DNA from: Arabidopsis thaliana
Taxonomy: Eukaryota; Streptophyta; Magnoliopsida; Brassicales; Brassicaceae
DNA length: 64,000 nucleotides
Direction: 5' to 3'
Assembly: GCF_000001735.4 (NCBI RefSeq)
Contig: NC_003076.8
Span: 12,214,001 to 12,278,000, forward strand
Part shown: positions 33,191 through 43,790 of the stretch, piece after piece
Numbering within the stretch: the stretch's first letter is position 1
Layout of the letters: each line of letters begins with the position of its first letter
Notes under the pieces: model-generated
Seen by the model: the letters and a program-made list of their open reading frames with translations, nothing else
Databases searched by the model: none
What the model was told of the DNA's origin: nothing
Translations under genes and position numbers: made by a program

Positions 33191-34070
33191 CGATGCGAAG
33201 AGGCTTTCCGGGAACTCAAGAAATACCTGGCGACCCCACCAATCCTCGCAAAACCTGTAATCGGGGAACCACTCTACTTATATGTTGCTGTATCGGACAA
33301 TGTAGTCATCGGAGTGTTAGTTCGAGAAGACAGAGGCGAACAGAAACCGATTTTACGTCTCGCAAAAATTCACCAGTGCAGAATCTCGCTACCCGCAAAT
33401 GGAAAAACTCGCTTTAGCAGTCGTAATGTCGGCTCGGAAACAGCGACCCTATTTTCAATCCCATTCCATCGTATAATGGGATCCATGCCGCTCCGCGCTG
33501 TCCTACACAGTCCAAGCCAATCGGGATGCCTGGCTAAATCGGCAATCGAGCTCAGCGAGTATGACATCGAGTATTGGAACAAAACATGTGCAAAATCCCA
33601 GGTCCTAGCAGATTTTATCGTCGAATTACCCACAAAGGAGGCCCGGGAGAATCCGCTCGATACAACTTGGCTATTGCACGTAAACGGCTCTTCATCAAAG
33701 CAAGGTTTGGGCGTGGGCATCCGTCTTACCTCGCCAACGGGAGAGGTTCTCGAGCAATCATTCAGATTAAACTTCAAGGCTACCAACAACGTGGCTGAAT
33801 ACGAAGCGCTCGTAGCCGGACTCAATCTAGTTCGGGGGCTAAAGATAGAGAAAATCCGAGCTTTTGTGACTCTCAGCTCGTCGCAAATCAATTCAACGGA
33901 GAATACACGGCTCGGGACGAAAGAATTGAAGCATATCTGGCTCATGTACAAAATCTGGCGAAGCATTTCGACAAATTCGAGTTAACGAGGATCCCTCGAG
34001 GAGAAAATACATCGGTCGACGGTTTAGCTGCTCTGGCCTCAACATCTGACCCAAGCTTGAGAAGAGTCAT
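33191..34070 (+). pseudogene. TAT-D RNase H and additional RNase H
   Basis: The first RNase H is recognised by EPLYLYVAVSD and VLVREDRGEQKP (33270-33350), with a frameshift near 33350. The second begins LLHVNGSSSKQGLGVGIRL and continues TNNVAEYEALVAGLNLVRG, then shifts frame near 33880. The first catalytic Asp of the second domain (HVDGSS in relatives) is Asn (GAC to AAC). The two-domain layout repeats that of TAT-1 and supports the TAT assignment. Confidence 0.83.
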
Positions 34071-35330
34071 TCCGGTGGAGTTCATTGAGAAACCAAGTAT
34101 CGAGCTCGGCAAAGAAGAACATGTCTTCCCCTACAAGTTGGTGCGGATTGCGACGATGCTTCGGATGACAGCCCAGACCTGGGTTGCGACTCAGAATGGA
34201 TATAACCCATCAAAAGCTACATATCCGAAGGGAAATTGCCCTCAGACAAATGGGAAGCTCGGAAAATTAAAGCTCAGTCTGCGCGCTTCGTTCTGGTTGA
34301 GGAGAAACTCTACAACTGGCGATTATCCGGACCCTTAATGACTTGCGTGGAAAAAGTAGCGGCTTGCAAAGTCATGAAAGAAGTTCACGAAGGCTTGTGC
34401 GAAAATCATTCCGGGGGAAGAGCCATAGCCATCAAAATAAAACGCCACGGGTTCTTCTGGCTGACGATGATCAAAGATTGCAAAAAGTTCTCCAAACGAT
34501 GCAAAAAATGCCAAAGGCACGCGCAAACGATCCATCAACCAGCGGAGCTCCTGTCATCAATCGCTTCGCCGTACCCATTCATGCGTTGGTCGATGGACAT
34601 AATCGGACCCATGCATCCCTCGAGGCAGAAGAAGTTTGTTCTCGTCTTTACCAATTATTTCTCCAAGTGGATAGAGGCTGAATCTTATGCCAGCATCAAA
34701 GACGCCCAGGTTGAAAGCTTCGTATGGAAACACATCTTGTGTCGCCACGGGATACCTTACGAGATTGTCACGAACAACGGCTCGCAATTCATATCAACAC
34801 GCTTTCAAGGCTTCTGCGACAAATGGGGAATTCGACTCAGCAAGTCAACACCGCGATATCCCCAAGGAAACGGTCAAGCCGAGGCCGCAAACAAAACAAT
34901 CCTCGACGGTCAGAAGAAACGGCTCGCCGCCAAGAAGGGCTCGTGGTCTGACGAGCTCGAAGGTGTTTTATGGTCGCATCTGACGACGCCCCGTCAAGCC
35001 ACCGGAGAAACCCTGTTCGCCTTAGTCTACGAAACAGAATGTGTAATTCCAGCCGAAATGACGGTACCAAGCCTGCGGCGAACCCTATTTCCCGAGCACG
35101 AAACAGATAATACTCAGAGGCTACTCGACGAACTTGATCTGATAGATGAACGAAGAGATTCACCGTTGGTGCGAATAGAGAATTATCAGAATGAGACGGC
35201 TCGGTATTACAACTCAAACGTCTAACAGCAAAGATTTCACGAAGGGGACCGAGTTCTCCGAAAAGTCTTTCAAAACACCGCCGAACTGAATGCTGGGAAG
35301 CTCGAGGTGGAACGCAATGCACCTAAGGAG
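34071..35330 (+). pseudogene. TAT-D integrase
   Basis: The frame 34236-35225 has the zinc finger ([19 protein letters not shown]), the first Asp in WSMDIIGPM, a second site reading TNNGSQF (normally TDNG, so D to N), and the Glu in [10 protein letters not shown]. The C-terminal part ends [20 protein letters not shown] then a stop at 35223. The last segment is shortened: KLEVERNAP replaces the usual strand-forming end, and LQLNPR follows. No chromodomain is seen. The frame is open for 329 codons, but the missing Asp makes it inactive. Confidence 0.88.
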
Positions 35331-35729
35331 ATACTACAACTAAATCCGAGGTGACTAAACTTGAACTACGAGGTGGCTTGATCCCTGAAAAGGGTACGTA
35401 GACAGCTCGTCTTCGGACGAATTCAGCTACCCCCCCATTAAATAGGGGGAGTGGGTCCGTATATCCATACTCCCATTTATTATTTTGAAAGTTAACTTCG
35501 GCATAAATAATAATTCGATTCATGATTTTTGAACGCTTCGGCTAATACGATGAGCGACGGCTCGGAGTATCTCTTACGCCTGCTCGGCAACAGCGCGCTA
35601 TATAAATACAAGATAAAATCCTTCAGATAACTTCTGCTCGGAATTCTTTTATCTTCAGAAACCCAGTTATACTCTAAACACCGGTACCCAGCTCGTTTCT
35701 AAACGCTGGTCGGGAAGTGAATCGGATTG
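35331..35729. other. TAT-D post-integrase spacer
   Basis: The sequence GAACTACGAGGTGGCTTGAT followed by CAGCTACC and a run of C, then AT-rich DNA, resembles the same position in TAT-1 (5865-5930). No gene is supported. Confidence 0.5.
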
Positions 35730-37494
35730 GGTCGCAACCGAGAAGTTTCGCTCACAAGTCCAGTCCACATACACTTAAGTTTCTGCTCTGCCATCTTTAT
35801 GGCGTTCTCCTTGTTTACGAAGGCCGCCCTCTCGGCCTCCTCCCTCGCCAGAATTGCCGCGGTGGCTTAAGAGAGCGCTTCATTCTTCTCTCGCTCGGCG
35901 TCCTGCACCCGGGATTCCGCCTCGGCCAACTTGCTGACCACCTCCATGTTGTTTCGCCTGGCCGAATCATACGAATGCACCAGTCGGTTCATCGAGGCGA
36001 CGACCTAAACAAGTAAAGGATAGGATTATAGGATCGAAACCCAAGACAAACCATGAATAAGGAAACATTACCCGCAAGAAGTGAGACCCCGTCTCGGCGT
36101 ACTTCCCCGACTCCAGAAGAGTATCTAGAGGAGGGAGGAAAGGACCCACGCATCCCCCGAGGAGGTTGGCCGAGGCGACACGATCTTCAAAGATCGAGAG
36201 CTCTTTCTCCACATCGATGCCCGAGGTCTTCTTCTTCTTGTTCTTTTTCTTTTTGGACGATGCATCGTCCACCCAAACACATTTACCCACCGCTTTATCG
36301 CTCGCTGGCAGCGCAACGACCGCCTCGGGCGCATGCGCAACTGAAGGCGGATCGGCTTCTTGAGCTTCATTAGGCACCGTCTCAACCGGCGTAATTGCAT
36401 CTGGAAGACTTCCCCGTCTTGGGTCGCCTCGGGAGCCGACCCGCTTCGGCAAGACGTTTCTCTCCGCCAAACGCCTCTCTTTGTCTTCCTTCTTCTTCGC
36501 ATAAACCTCCCTCAGGGTGAGCTTGGTCGACTGCATGTCTACGAAGAACTGGGTGCGATGATCCGAGGACTCCGAGCTGGAAGGGCAAGGAACACCGTAG
36601 ACTAGACAAAGCGCTCGCTCGATCCGATCCCGGGAGAAATGCTTCAACCAGTCACACTTCCTAGCCGATAATGCGTGAAAGTTCGAAACAAAAGAGTCTG
36701 GAATCGTCTCGAGGAACTTGATAGTGCGTTATGTAACAAAAAGTATATAAACTGTTAGAACGCTCATAAAACTGCCTCGGATGCAAACGGAAGAATAACT
36801 ATTAGCTTCCCAAAATTCCCCATCTGGTCAAAACGGTCCCAGGGAGATCATCATGAACAGCATCTTCAAGGGCCACGAAGAAAAAGTGATTAGTATACGG
36901 CTCGTCTTTGCTCGGAACCCGTCAATAACCTTCCTATCCTTGGCGGGAGAGATATAATACCGGTCCACCTCGGACATGGAAATCCGCTGGATCTCAAGGA
37001 GGTTCCTAAAGTGAGCGAGCGTGATGTCGATCTCAGATTCGTAAGTTTGCACCAAAATTCCAAGCAGATGTATCAAGGATCGCGTTGTAATCTGAGAAAG
37101 GGCAATATTGTACGATTTCACGTACTCCAAAGTGTACCGGAAGCCATAGAAAACAGCAATAGAAGAACCCCTCGTACAAAGTGTAGAAGCCCTCGAGGGG
37201 ATTATCAGCACGCTATATATAAAACTCTTAAAGGCGCGTCGGATCAGCAATAAATGACAAAACGGATTGGAGGCGCGTGGGCTCGACGGAAAGGAAAACG
37301 CCCGAGTGACCCTCGAGAATAAGTAAGAAACGTTTCCACTTCTTAAGAAAGAGTCGGCTGCATGCAGCGGAAGTTTGACCGTCCGGGAAGGCGAACCGCC
37401 AAAGTCATGACAGGGAAAGATGAATAGTCGGCTCGGATATCTACTCGTGAAGCTCATCGCCTCCCTTGCCGGAGTCAATAAGCTGGGGGCAAAC
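35730..37494 (-). pseudogene. Antisense gene of TAT-D (Transposase_28-like plus coiled coil), degenerate
   Basis: On the minus strand, the first part (37494 to about 36828) contains SQITTRSLIHLLGILV, SEVDRYYISPAKDRKVIDGF and ISLGPF. These resemble the putative gypsy-type transposon domain, with a frameshift near 37150-37200. A second exon (36647-36072) has DMQSTKLTLREVYAKKKED and a Lys-rich run. Its donor CGG|GTAATG (36071) and acceptor TTTAG (36005) define a 67-nt phase-0 intron. Joining gives FLR-VVASMNRLVHSYDSARR and then a coiled coil (MEVVSKLAEAESRVQDAERE) to about 35730, broken by a TAA at 35868-35870. The intron between 36828 and 36647 is less clear. Confidence 0.7.
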
Positions 37495-38345
37495 TGTTGG
37501 GGTCGGATTTCATCCAGGTAACCGAGCCGACCAGGATTATTGGCTCGGGCATCACTCCAAAGAATCATCCCGAGCCGACCCTAAAACACCTCGGACGTCA
37601 CGTCAAAGAACCATCCTGAGCCAGCCTCAAACGCCTCAGGCATCACTCCAAAGAGCCTCCCAGATCCGGCCTCGAAGTGCCTCAGATACCAACTCGGAAA
37701 ATCATCCCGAGGCGGGTCTCAAAGCGCCTCGGGAAAACGTCATTCGGCTATCCTGATCCGAGCCGCCCGACCACGATCCAAGGATTAACTCGACCTGACT
37801 CGGGAGAAACTTCGGACCGAGCCAGAACACCTTTGTCCGAGGAAAAGACTTGACCAATACAAGATCAACATATCATTTCCGGAAAACCCGGAAAGGATAG
37901 TAGGGAATCTCCAAGGATATTATCAAATATAGAAGCTCCCGCAAAATTCTAGGGATAAGGACAATCTCCATCACCTACTCTAAGATAAACGGAAATTTCC
38001 CCAGAATATCGGGAGAGGCGGTTTGCCAAAGCCCTATATAAAGCACCTCTAAGGACAAACAAAGAGGACACGCACAAAAACGCTCTCAACTTTAGGCTAT
38101 CAAAAACGCTCTGACTTTGAAGGCAAAACACTTATTTTCTATATTTCTAAACACTTGTACGATCAAATCATCATTATCTCAATAACATAATCAAGAACAC
38201 TGTCCACGGTAATCAACAATTCTGTTGTTCTTTGAGAATCTCACAGAGATCCGTTCTTTGAAAGAACCCTAAATACAATTTCGGTTGTGCGAGTTTCGAC
38301 TCTCACATTATAAAAGATTATTTTCATACAAAGAGTGTGTTTCAT
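37495..38345 (+). repeat. TAT-D 3' LTR (right end approximate)
   Basis: The LTR begins TGTTGGGGTCGGATTTC after a PPT-like AGCTGGGGGCAAAC. A TATA box (TATATAAAG) lies at about 38034. The end is not fixed because the partner LTR is missing; candidate CA ends lie at 38325-38350. Confidence 0.75.
37544..37727 (+). repeat. 46-bp minisatellite in TAT-D LTR, four units
   Basis: Units start at 37544, 37590, 37635 and 37681, with a fifth partial at 37728. They are 45-47 bp long, each beginning CTCGG or CTCAG and sharing CACTCCAAAGA-like centres. They lie in the U3 part of the LTR upstream of the TATA box. Confidence 0.8.
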
Positions 38346-39108
38346 GCAATATTAGTCTTGTCTGGACTGATATAACTCACGATCATGGCAAGGGTTGGTT
38401 CATGTGGGTAATCCGGCTAAGGGTCTAAATCCGTTTGGAACATAAGTTGGGTTGTCCGTATGAGCTATCAATGTGGCGTTTCTGGGTTGCCCTTGGCTTG
38501 TCCGGCCATAGAGCGATTTGGGGGCCTTACATGCATAGTTCCAAGGAAAGACATGGGAACCTAAAGAAGAGATGAGCCAATTACAGAAGAGAGCCCCCTC
38601 GGAAAAACCTAAGTGTAGGGGAACCAAAAGTAAGAAGGAAGTAAAGGAGAAGGAGGTGTTTAAAAAGAAGACATGGTTGGAAACTATGAACCTCAACCGA
38701 CCTGTTCTCTCTTGCGGTTTTGCAACATATCCTGCATTCGAGACCATACGGTTACCCTAAACACTTTAACTCCACCATTTAAACACCAAAATCCCCTTTC
38801 ATACCAAGCGCCGTCTACCCCGAATGACACCTTCTATTGAGAAAGTCCACGCCAAAACATTTGAAGGATGTAATGAGTTGACTGACGTGAATTCAGAGTT
38901 CTGTAGGATCAAAGCGGATGGACAAGGACGAGAAAGGTATAGGACTACTGAGTTGTCGTTCTAAGGTGACTTTTGTTTAATGTGGTCTGTAGGATAGATT
39001 CAAGTCACAATCACTTATAATAGGAGAGTTCCTGCGATTTTCAAACCTCTCCACCAGATTTGTTCTTTTGTTTGCTTGAGGACAAGCAAAGTCTAAGTAT
39101 GGGCGAGT
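38346..39108 (+). other. Athila-E 3' noncoding region and polypurine tract
   Basis: No gene is supported. The end GCTTGAGGACAAGCAAAG followed by TCTAAGTATGGGCGAG matches, in form, the pre-LTR sequence of Athila-B (GAGGGCAAGCAAAAGC). It therefore marks the 3' UTR and PPT of an Athila element whose coding part is missing. Confidence 0.7.
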
Positions 39109-40702
39109 TGATAACACGACTTTTTTGCCTGTTTTAGCTATTGTTTTCTTATGTTTCAGAGAGCATTTAGTGCAATTCCAGAGCCAATAAGAGGAGAAAC
39201 ACGTATTTTAGGTGCCAAGAAGGTTTTGAGAATTTTGAAGCTAAAAGTATCAAAAGGCGATCATTCTAGTTCTTCGGAAGTTTAGCCTGCGGTCGAGGTC
39301 TTCCCAAAACCGGCATGAGGGTATCTTGGTGGCATTCGAAAGCTAGAAGAGTAAAGATTCACGTTGAAGTCAAATTGAAGCAATCTATGAAGTCGTTTGG
39401 AAGATATGACCCGAAGAGTGAAGACATGTCAAGAATTGGCTATTTGGAAATAATGTCCAAAACACATCCGGCTGATGAGACTTGAACCCGGGCAGCTCCG
39501 AGTAGCTCACCACCGACCATTAGGTCACGCCCAAGTCTGTCCCTCTTTGCACTGCCATCATTAGGCTCCTGTCCCGAAGCCCACTACTCGGCCCGATCAC
39601 TTACTTATTCGACAGAATGACGTTCTTACCCCTAAACCTAATTCTTGGCCCTCAAGTATAAATACTTATTCTAAGCCCTAACCCTAGGTGCGCCTTCATC
39701 ACCAGCAAACCCTAGCCGTCGCCAAGAGCTACCCACTCGCCGCCTCACCTCTTGAAGCTTGAAGAACACCATCTCTCTCTTTCTCTTTCTCGTTTTCGTG
39801 TAAGACTCTTTAAGGTGGAGCTTTGCCTCTTGTATTCTATATTCAAAGAAGTAATCTCTAAACCCTATTAAAGTTTTATTCATCTTTAGTTATGGTTTAC
39901 TTAACCCAACTTTTGATTAGCTCCTTTGCCATGAGCGAGTAGATTTCAAAGGGGAATTCATGGGGACCAATAGATCGAAAATCTAGGTTGGTGGTTTCTA
40001 TGACTTTGATTGATCGTTTACACTATTCCTTCTAGTTGAGTTTAATCTTAGTGCTTGTATGTCCAGAACGCCACCTAGTACTTGACCTTAGGTATTTCAT
40101 TCTTTGGCAAAATCTCGTTTGAATGCTTGACCTAACTCAACTGAATAAAGAACTATAACTGCTACACCCCCCCCCCCGAGTGATAGGGACTTATGGACTA
40201 TAATCAAATTTGAACTTAATGCTTTGATCTTGTATTTTGAAACCATATTAGCACCTACTAGCCGATAGGGAAACTGAGTATGCAAGATATTAGTGATAAT
40301 AGTCGGCTTTCACCTACTAGCCGTTAGAGTTAGCTAGTCTTGATAGAGTTTCGTATGTCTGGGAATTTGAAAGTAAACAAGCCTAGCCATGTTATGACCT
40401 AGATTGAGATCTATACCTTATTATTGAACCATGACATCCGGAGAACCCCCCGATGACCTAACGCTTCTCTCTTATTGCTTACCGTTTAGTTTAGTTACTT
40501 GTCTTTTATTTTGGTTACTTATTGCATACAATAACCCCTCTCTTTTATTTTGGTCCTAGCTTCACTCTCTTCTTAAGGATTTCTCTGAACTACTTCTCTC
40601 CTTGTGGATCCGATCCTAAAATACTACTCCGATATATTGTGCACTTGCAGTAGTCGTGTGGTCTTTCAGGTAAAAGCCTGAGGTGAAATAAAACACGCAT
40701 CA
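39109..40702 (+). repeat. Athila-E 3' LTR, 1594 bp
   Basis: The sequence runs from TGATAACACG to AAACACGCATCA. Its last 170 bp matches the reverse complement of 43618-43790 (Athila-F). A TATAAATAC-like box lies near 39658, followed by a GC-rich stretch. It abuts minus-strand Athila-F sequence directly at 40703. Confidence 0.82.
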
Positions 40703-43592
40703 ATGATCCGGAATCGCATAGGGCATCTTTGAATTCAACTCCTCGTATAGAACAAGTCACAAGGAATCTTCCCGGACTCTCTATCTTTCAAAGAGTATTG
40801 AATGGTTTTAAGTGGTGTAGGGCTTCCTCATACAATTCCTTCATTTCTCTTCTTGTTTCACAACTCTCAAGAAAGAAACGATCAATATGGTAAACTTTAG
40901 AAAAAGGGATACCTCGAGGTAGCTTAGAAACGGCTCGGTTAAAATCTCTAAGTCTTATCAAGCTAATCATGCGTGGATGCCACTGGCTTCTAGGAGAGTG
41001 AGCCGGTTGTAAACGCTTGTTCTTCCCGGAGGATCTTCATTCCTCTCGTCGATCTCTCCTTCTTTAAGGTCACGAGGTTCTTGGTAAGTTGTAACCGCAT
41101 CGCAAAGCACATAAGGGCTAGAGTCTTCCTCTTTGCTCTCCATCGGTTCATGCCCTTATATGCGTGTTGATAGGTTATCAACTTTCTTGTCCAAATCAAG
41201 AATTCTATCTAGCAACTCCACATATTTCCTTGAGGAATCCATGGTCACTCTTCTAAGTGATGCCCAGATTTTTGATTGATCATCAATGTTCTTGACTTGG
41301 TTCTCCTCAACTTTGCCTTGTCTCCTTATCACCTCCTCCAAAGCCACATATTCGTTCGCGTCATTATCTTCTAGTTGATTAATCCGCGTTTGAAGTCTCC
41401 ATATGCTCTCATCGACACCTTCTATCCTAGATTAGATTCTCCTAGGTCATCTTAGCTAATCGAAGAGAAATCTTTACCGGAGCAAGGCGACCACTCATGT
41501 TTGTCTTCCGGGTTGAGTTCATCATTGCCGGCGGCAAGAATAGGCCTTTCGGATAAGGTCTCATGAAACCGATTTTGTTAGTAGCTTAGGTCATAAACCC
41601 TTCTTTGCTCCTCATAAAAATGGTCTTCAAGCTTACCCAACCGGCTCACCAAGTTAGTATCCTTGTCAGACAAAGCCTCAATCTTTGCATCACAGTCTTT
41701 GTCCGAGCTTGATATTTGCCTTAACAACGCCCTAATGTTGATGGCGTTGTCTTGAGCGCTCTTAAGATGCCTCTCTTTCTCCTCTTCGATCTTCTTGAGC
41801 CTTTCTTTGTTAGCTTCAACTTCTTGAACCTGTACAAAAGACCATCAATTATACTCAAGAGAGTAACCTCAATGCCATTGATCCTTGCATTGAGCTTTCT
41901 TGTATCCAAGGTTTATTGATCTAAGAATTGGCTCACCAAGACTTCAAGTTCTCTTCATGAGTCTTGTGCTTCCAAGGCATGTGAGAGCGGTCTCGGGTCG
42001 ATGGCATAGGCAAGATAGGGGGTCGGTAGTGTTGAGCCGGATAGTTTTCACCGGCTCTTCTTTGATAAGGAGTCCGAAAACGACTTGGTTAGACTCTTTG
42101 GGCTGCATCAAGGTCTTCACCAACTTGAATAGATCGGTCAAGTTGTGTGACCCCCAAGCTTCCTCTAGAGCTAGCTCCTTCTTGAGTCCCAATTCCGCCG
42201 AGATTAGGGTTTGTGGGAATTTCCCCACTAAGCATGCAGGTAGCCATGCAAGAGTGGGTTTCCTTGAGTTCTCCTTCTTATTCCTCTTCGCTAGAGATGT
42301 TGGCGAGTTCGTCATCTTCATCCGAAAGTTTTTCGATTTGGTTTTCTTGACTCACAAGGCAACCTTCTTTTCTTTCGGTTTCAGAACCTTCTTCGCTAGG
42401 GTTGTATTCATCCATAGAGTCTCCTTCAAAAGGGGCGGCTTCTTCTTCTTCTAAGTCCTCTTCTTGCTCGATTTTGTCTTGAGGAGAAACAAAAGGGGTC
42501 AAAATCCCTAAGGGTCGGGATTTCCCTTTTCGAAAAAGGAAATTAGGGTTTTTCCTTTTTCCACGAGGAATTCGGTTTCCTTTTTCGTTTCCTCCTCATA
42601 TCAGGCTTGAACCTTCGGAATCATCTTCTTCTTGGGAATCATTCCTATAGCTCATTTGAGTCAGTGAGCTTCTTCTCTAGCTCCCTTCTTCTCTAGCTCC
42701 CTTCGGAATCATCTTCTTCTTGGGAATCATTCCTAGACGGCTCTCAACGGTATCGACGGTAAACTCCACATTGACGATTCTAGTGTTTTGGTCTTGGATA
42801 TCATCTTAGTGGTTAAGGAGAGTATTGTTAATCTCAACAAGCGCCTCCTCCATGTTCTCGAGTCGAATAGTGAGGTCATCAAACTTCTCTCCAAATTCGG
42901 CTCTTATCTCCTTCATCCTTGAGTTGATCCTCTTCATGTCTTCTTGATGGTTATCAACGAAGTCTCGGATGAGACCAATGACTCTATCTTTCGCCTCGGC
43001 GGTCCGGTAGGGCTCATTAGTTTGGTAAGCATAGTTGTTCGGATGAACAGCTACACCAAAGTCTCGGATGAGACCAATGAGTCTATCTTTCGCCTCGGCG
43101 GTCCGGTAGGGCTCATTAGTTTGGTAAGCATAGTTGTTCAGATGAACATCTACACTCATCACCTCTTGCAGGTATCCTTGGTCATATCCGAGATATTCAT
43201 GTCGGGCAACTCCATAAGGATGAGAAGAGTGAAGTCCTCTGACGCGTTGACCTCCGGGAATGGGCTAACCGAGCGGTTAGCTTGTGGGCGGTTCTGAATG
43301 AAGGCGGCGGATTGATCGTTAGAGTAGTGATTGGCCCAAAAGCTCCTCCATTAGACAGCCAAGATTGCCAAGACTCGCCATGCATTTGGGATGCATCAGG
43401 CGTGTTGTGGTCAGTTGAGAAATGTGATCCACGGTTTGACCCATGATTCACATTCGGGTAGTAGCTATTGGGATAATTTCTTGAATTCATCCTTTAAGCT
43501 TCCTGAAACAAAGAAAAACAAAAACAAAAAATTAAAAAGCAAGTGTACTAGAGTTCACTCTAGTTCTCGGACTTGGTGGAACTAACAATCTC
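40703..43592 (-). pseudogene. Athila-F gag region, degenerate
   Basis: Minus-strand frames run from MNSRNYPNSYYPNVNHGSN (43490) through MSVDVHLNNYAYQTNEPYR, KRINSRMKEIRAEFGEKFDD (coiled coil) and an acidic block (DKIEQEEDLEEEEAAPFEGD), to MALEEVIRRQGKVEENQVKN and MISLIRLRDFNRAVSKLPRG. They lie between an Athila-type PBS and the junction with Athila-E, where gag is expected. I do not recognise a conserved gag domain with certainty, and frames change repeatedly. It may be gag of a non-autonomous Athila family. Confidence 0.6.
42961..43158 (-). repeat. 99-bp in-frame tandem duplication in Athila-F
   Basis: Two units start at 42961 and 43060 and differ at only a few bases. Each encodes the 33-residue block with NNYAYQTNEPYRTAEAKDR on the minus strand. 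A second, looser duplication (TTCGGAATCATC) has copies at about 42614 and 42702. Confidence 0.88.
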
Positions 43593-43611
43593 TCCCCGGC
43601 AACGGTGCCCA
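43593..43611 (-). promoter_or_regulatory. Athila-F primer binding site (tRNA-Asp type)
   Basis: On the minus strand the sequence is TGGGCACCGTTGCCGGGGA, close to the Athila PBS complementary to tRNA-Asp (TGGCGCCGTTGCCGGGGA), a few bases from the LTR end. Confidence 0.78.
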
Positions 43612-43617
43612 AAAGCT

Positions 43618-43790
43618 TGATGTGTGTTTTATTTCTACTCAGGCTTTTACCTGAAAGACCACACGACTACTGCAAGTGCACAGTATATCAAAGTAGTATT
43701 TTAGGATCGAATCCACAAGGAGAAAAGTAGTTCAGAGAAATTCTTAAGAAGAGAGTGAAGCTAAGACCAAAATAAAAGAGAGGGGGTTGT
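43618..43790 (-). repeat. Athila-F 5' LTR, terminal fragment
   Basis: The reverse complement matches the last 170 bp of the Athila-E LTR, ending ACACATCA. It is cut at 43791 by another LTR; the remaining LTR sequence is not found on the far side. Confidence 0.83.

Larger units (their letters stand above)
31019..38345 (+). mobile_element. TAT-D: 5'-truncated TAT-lineage element of a second family
   Basis: The element starts inside gag and continues through protease, RT, RNase H, the extra RNase H, integrase, an antisense gene region and a 3' LTR (37495 to about 38345). Its sequence is GC-richer and clearly distinct from TAT-1 but in the same order. The 5' LTR and most of gag are lost. The exact right end is unknown because only one LTR is present. 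Confidence 0.88.

Noticed and set aside
38400..38747. Opposed frames in the Athila-E 3' UTR
   Set aside because: Both strands are open by chance; position and flanking PPT indicate noncoding 3' UTR.
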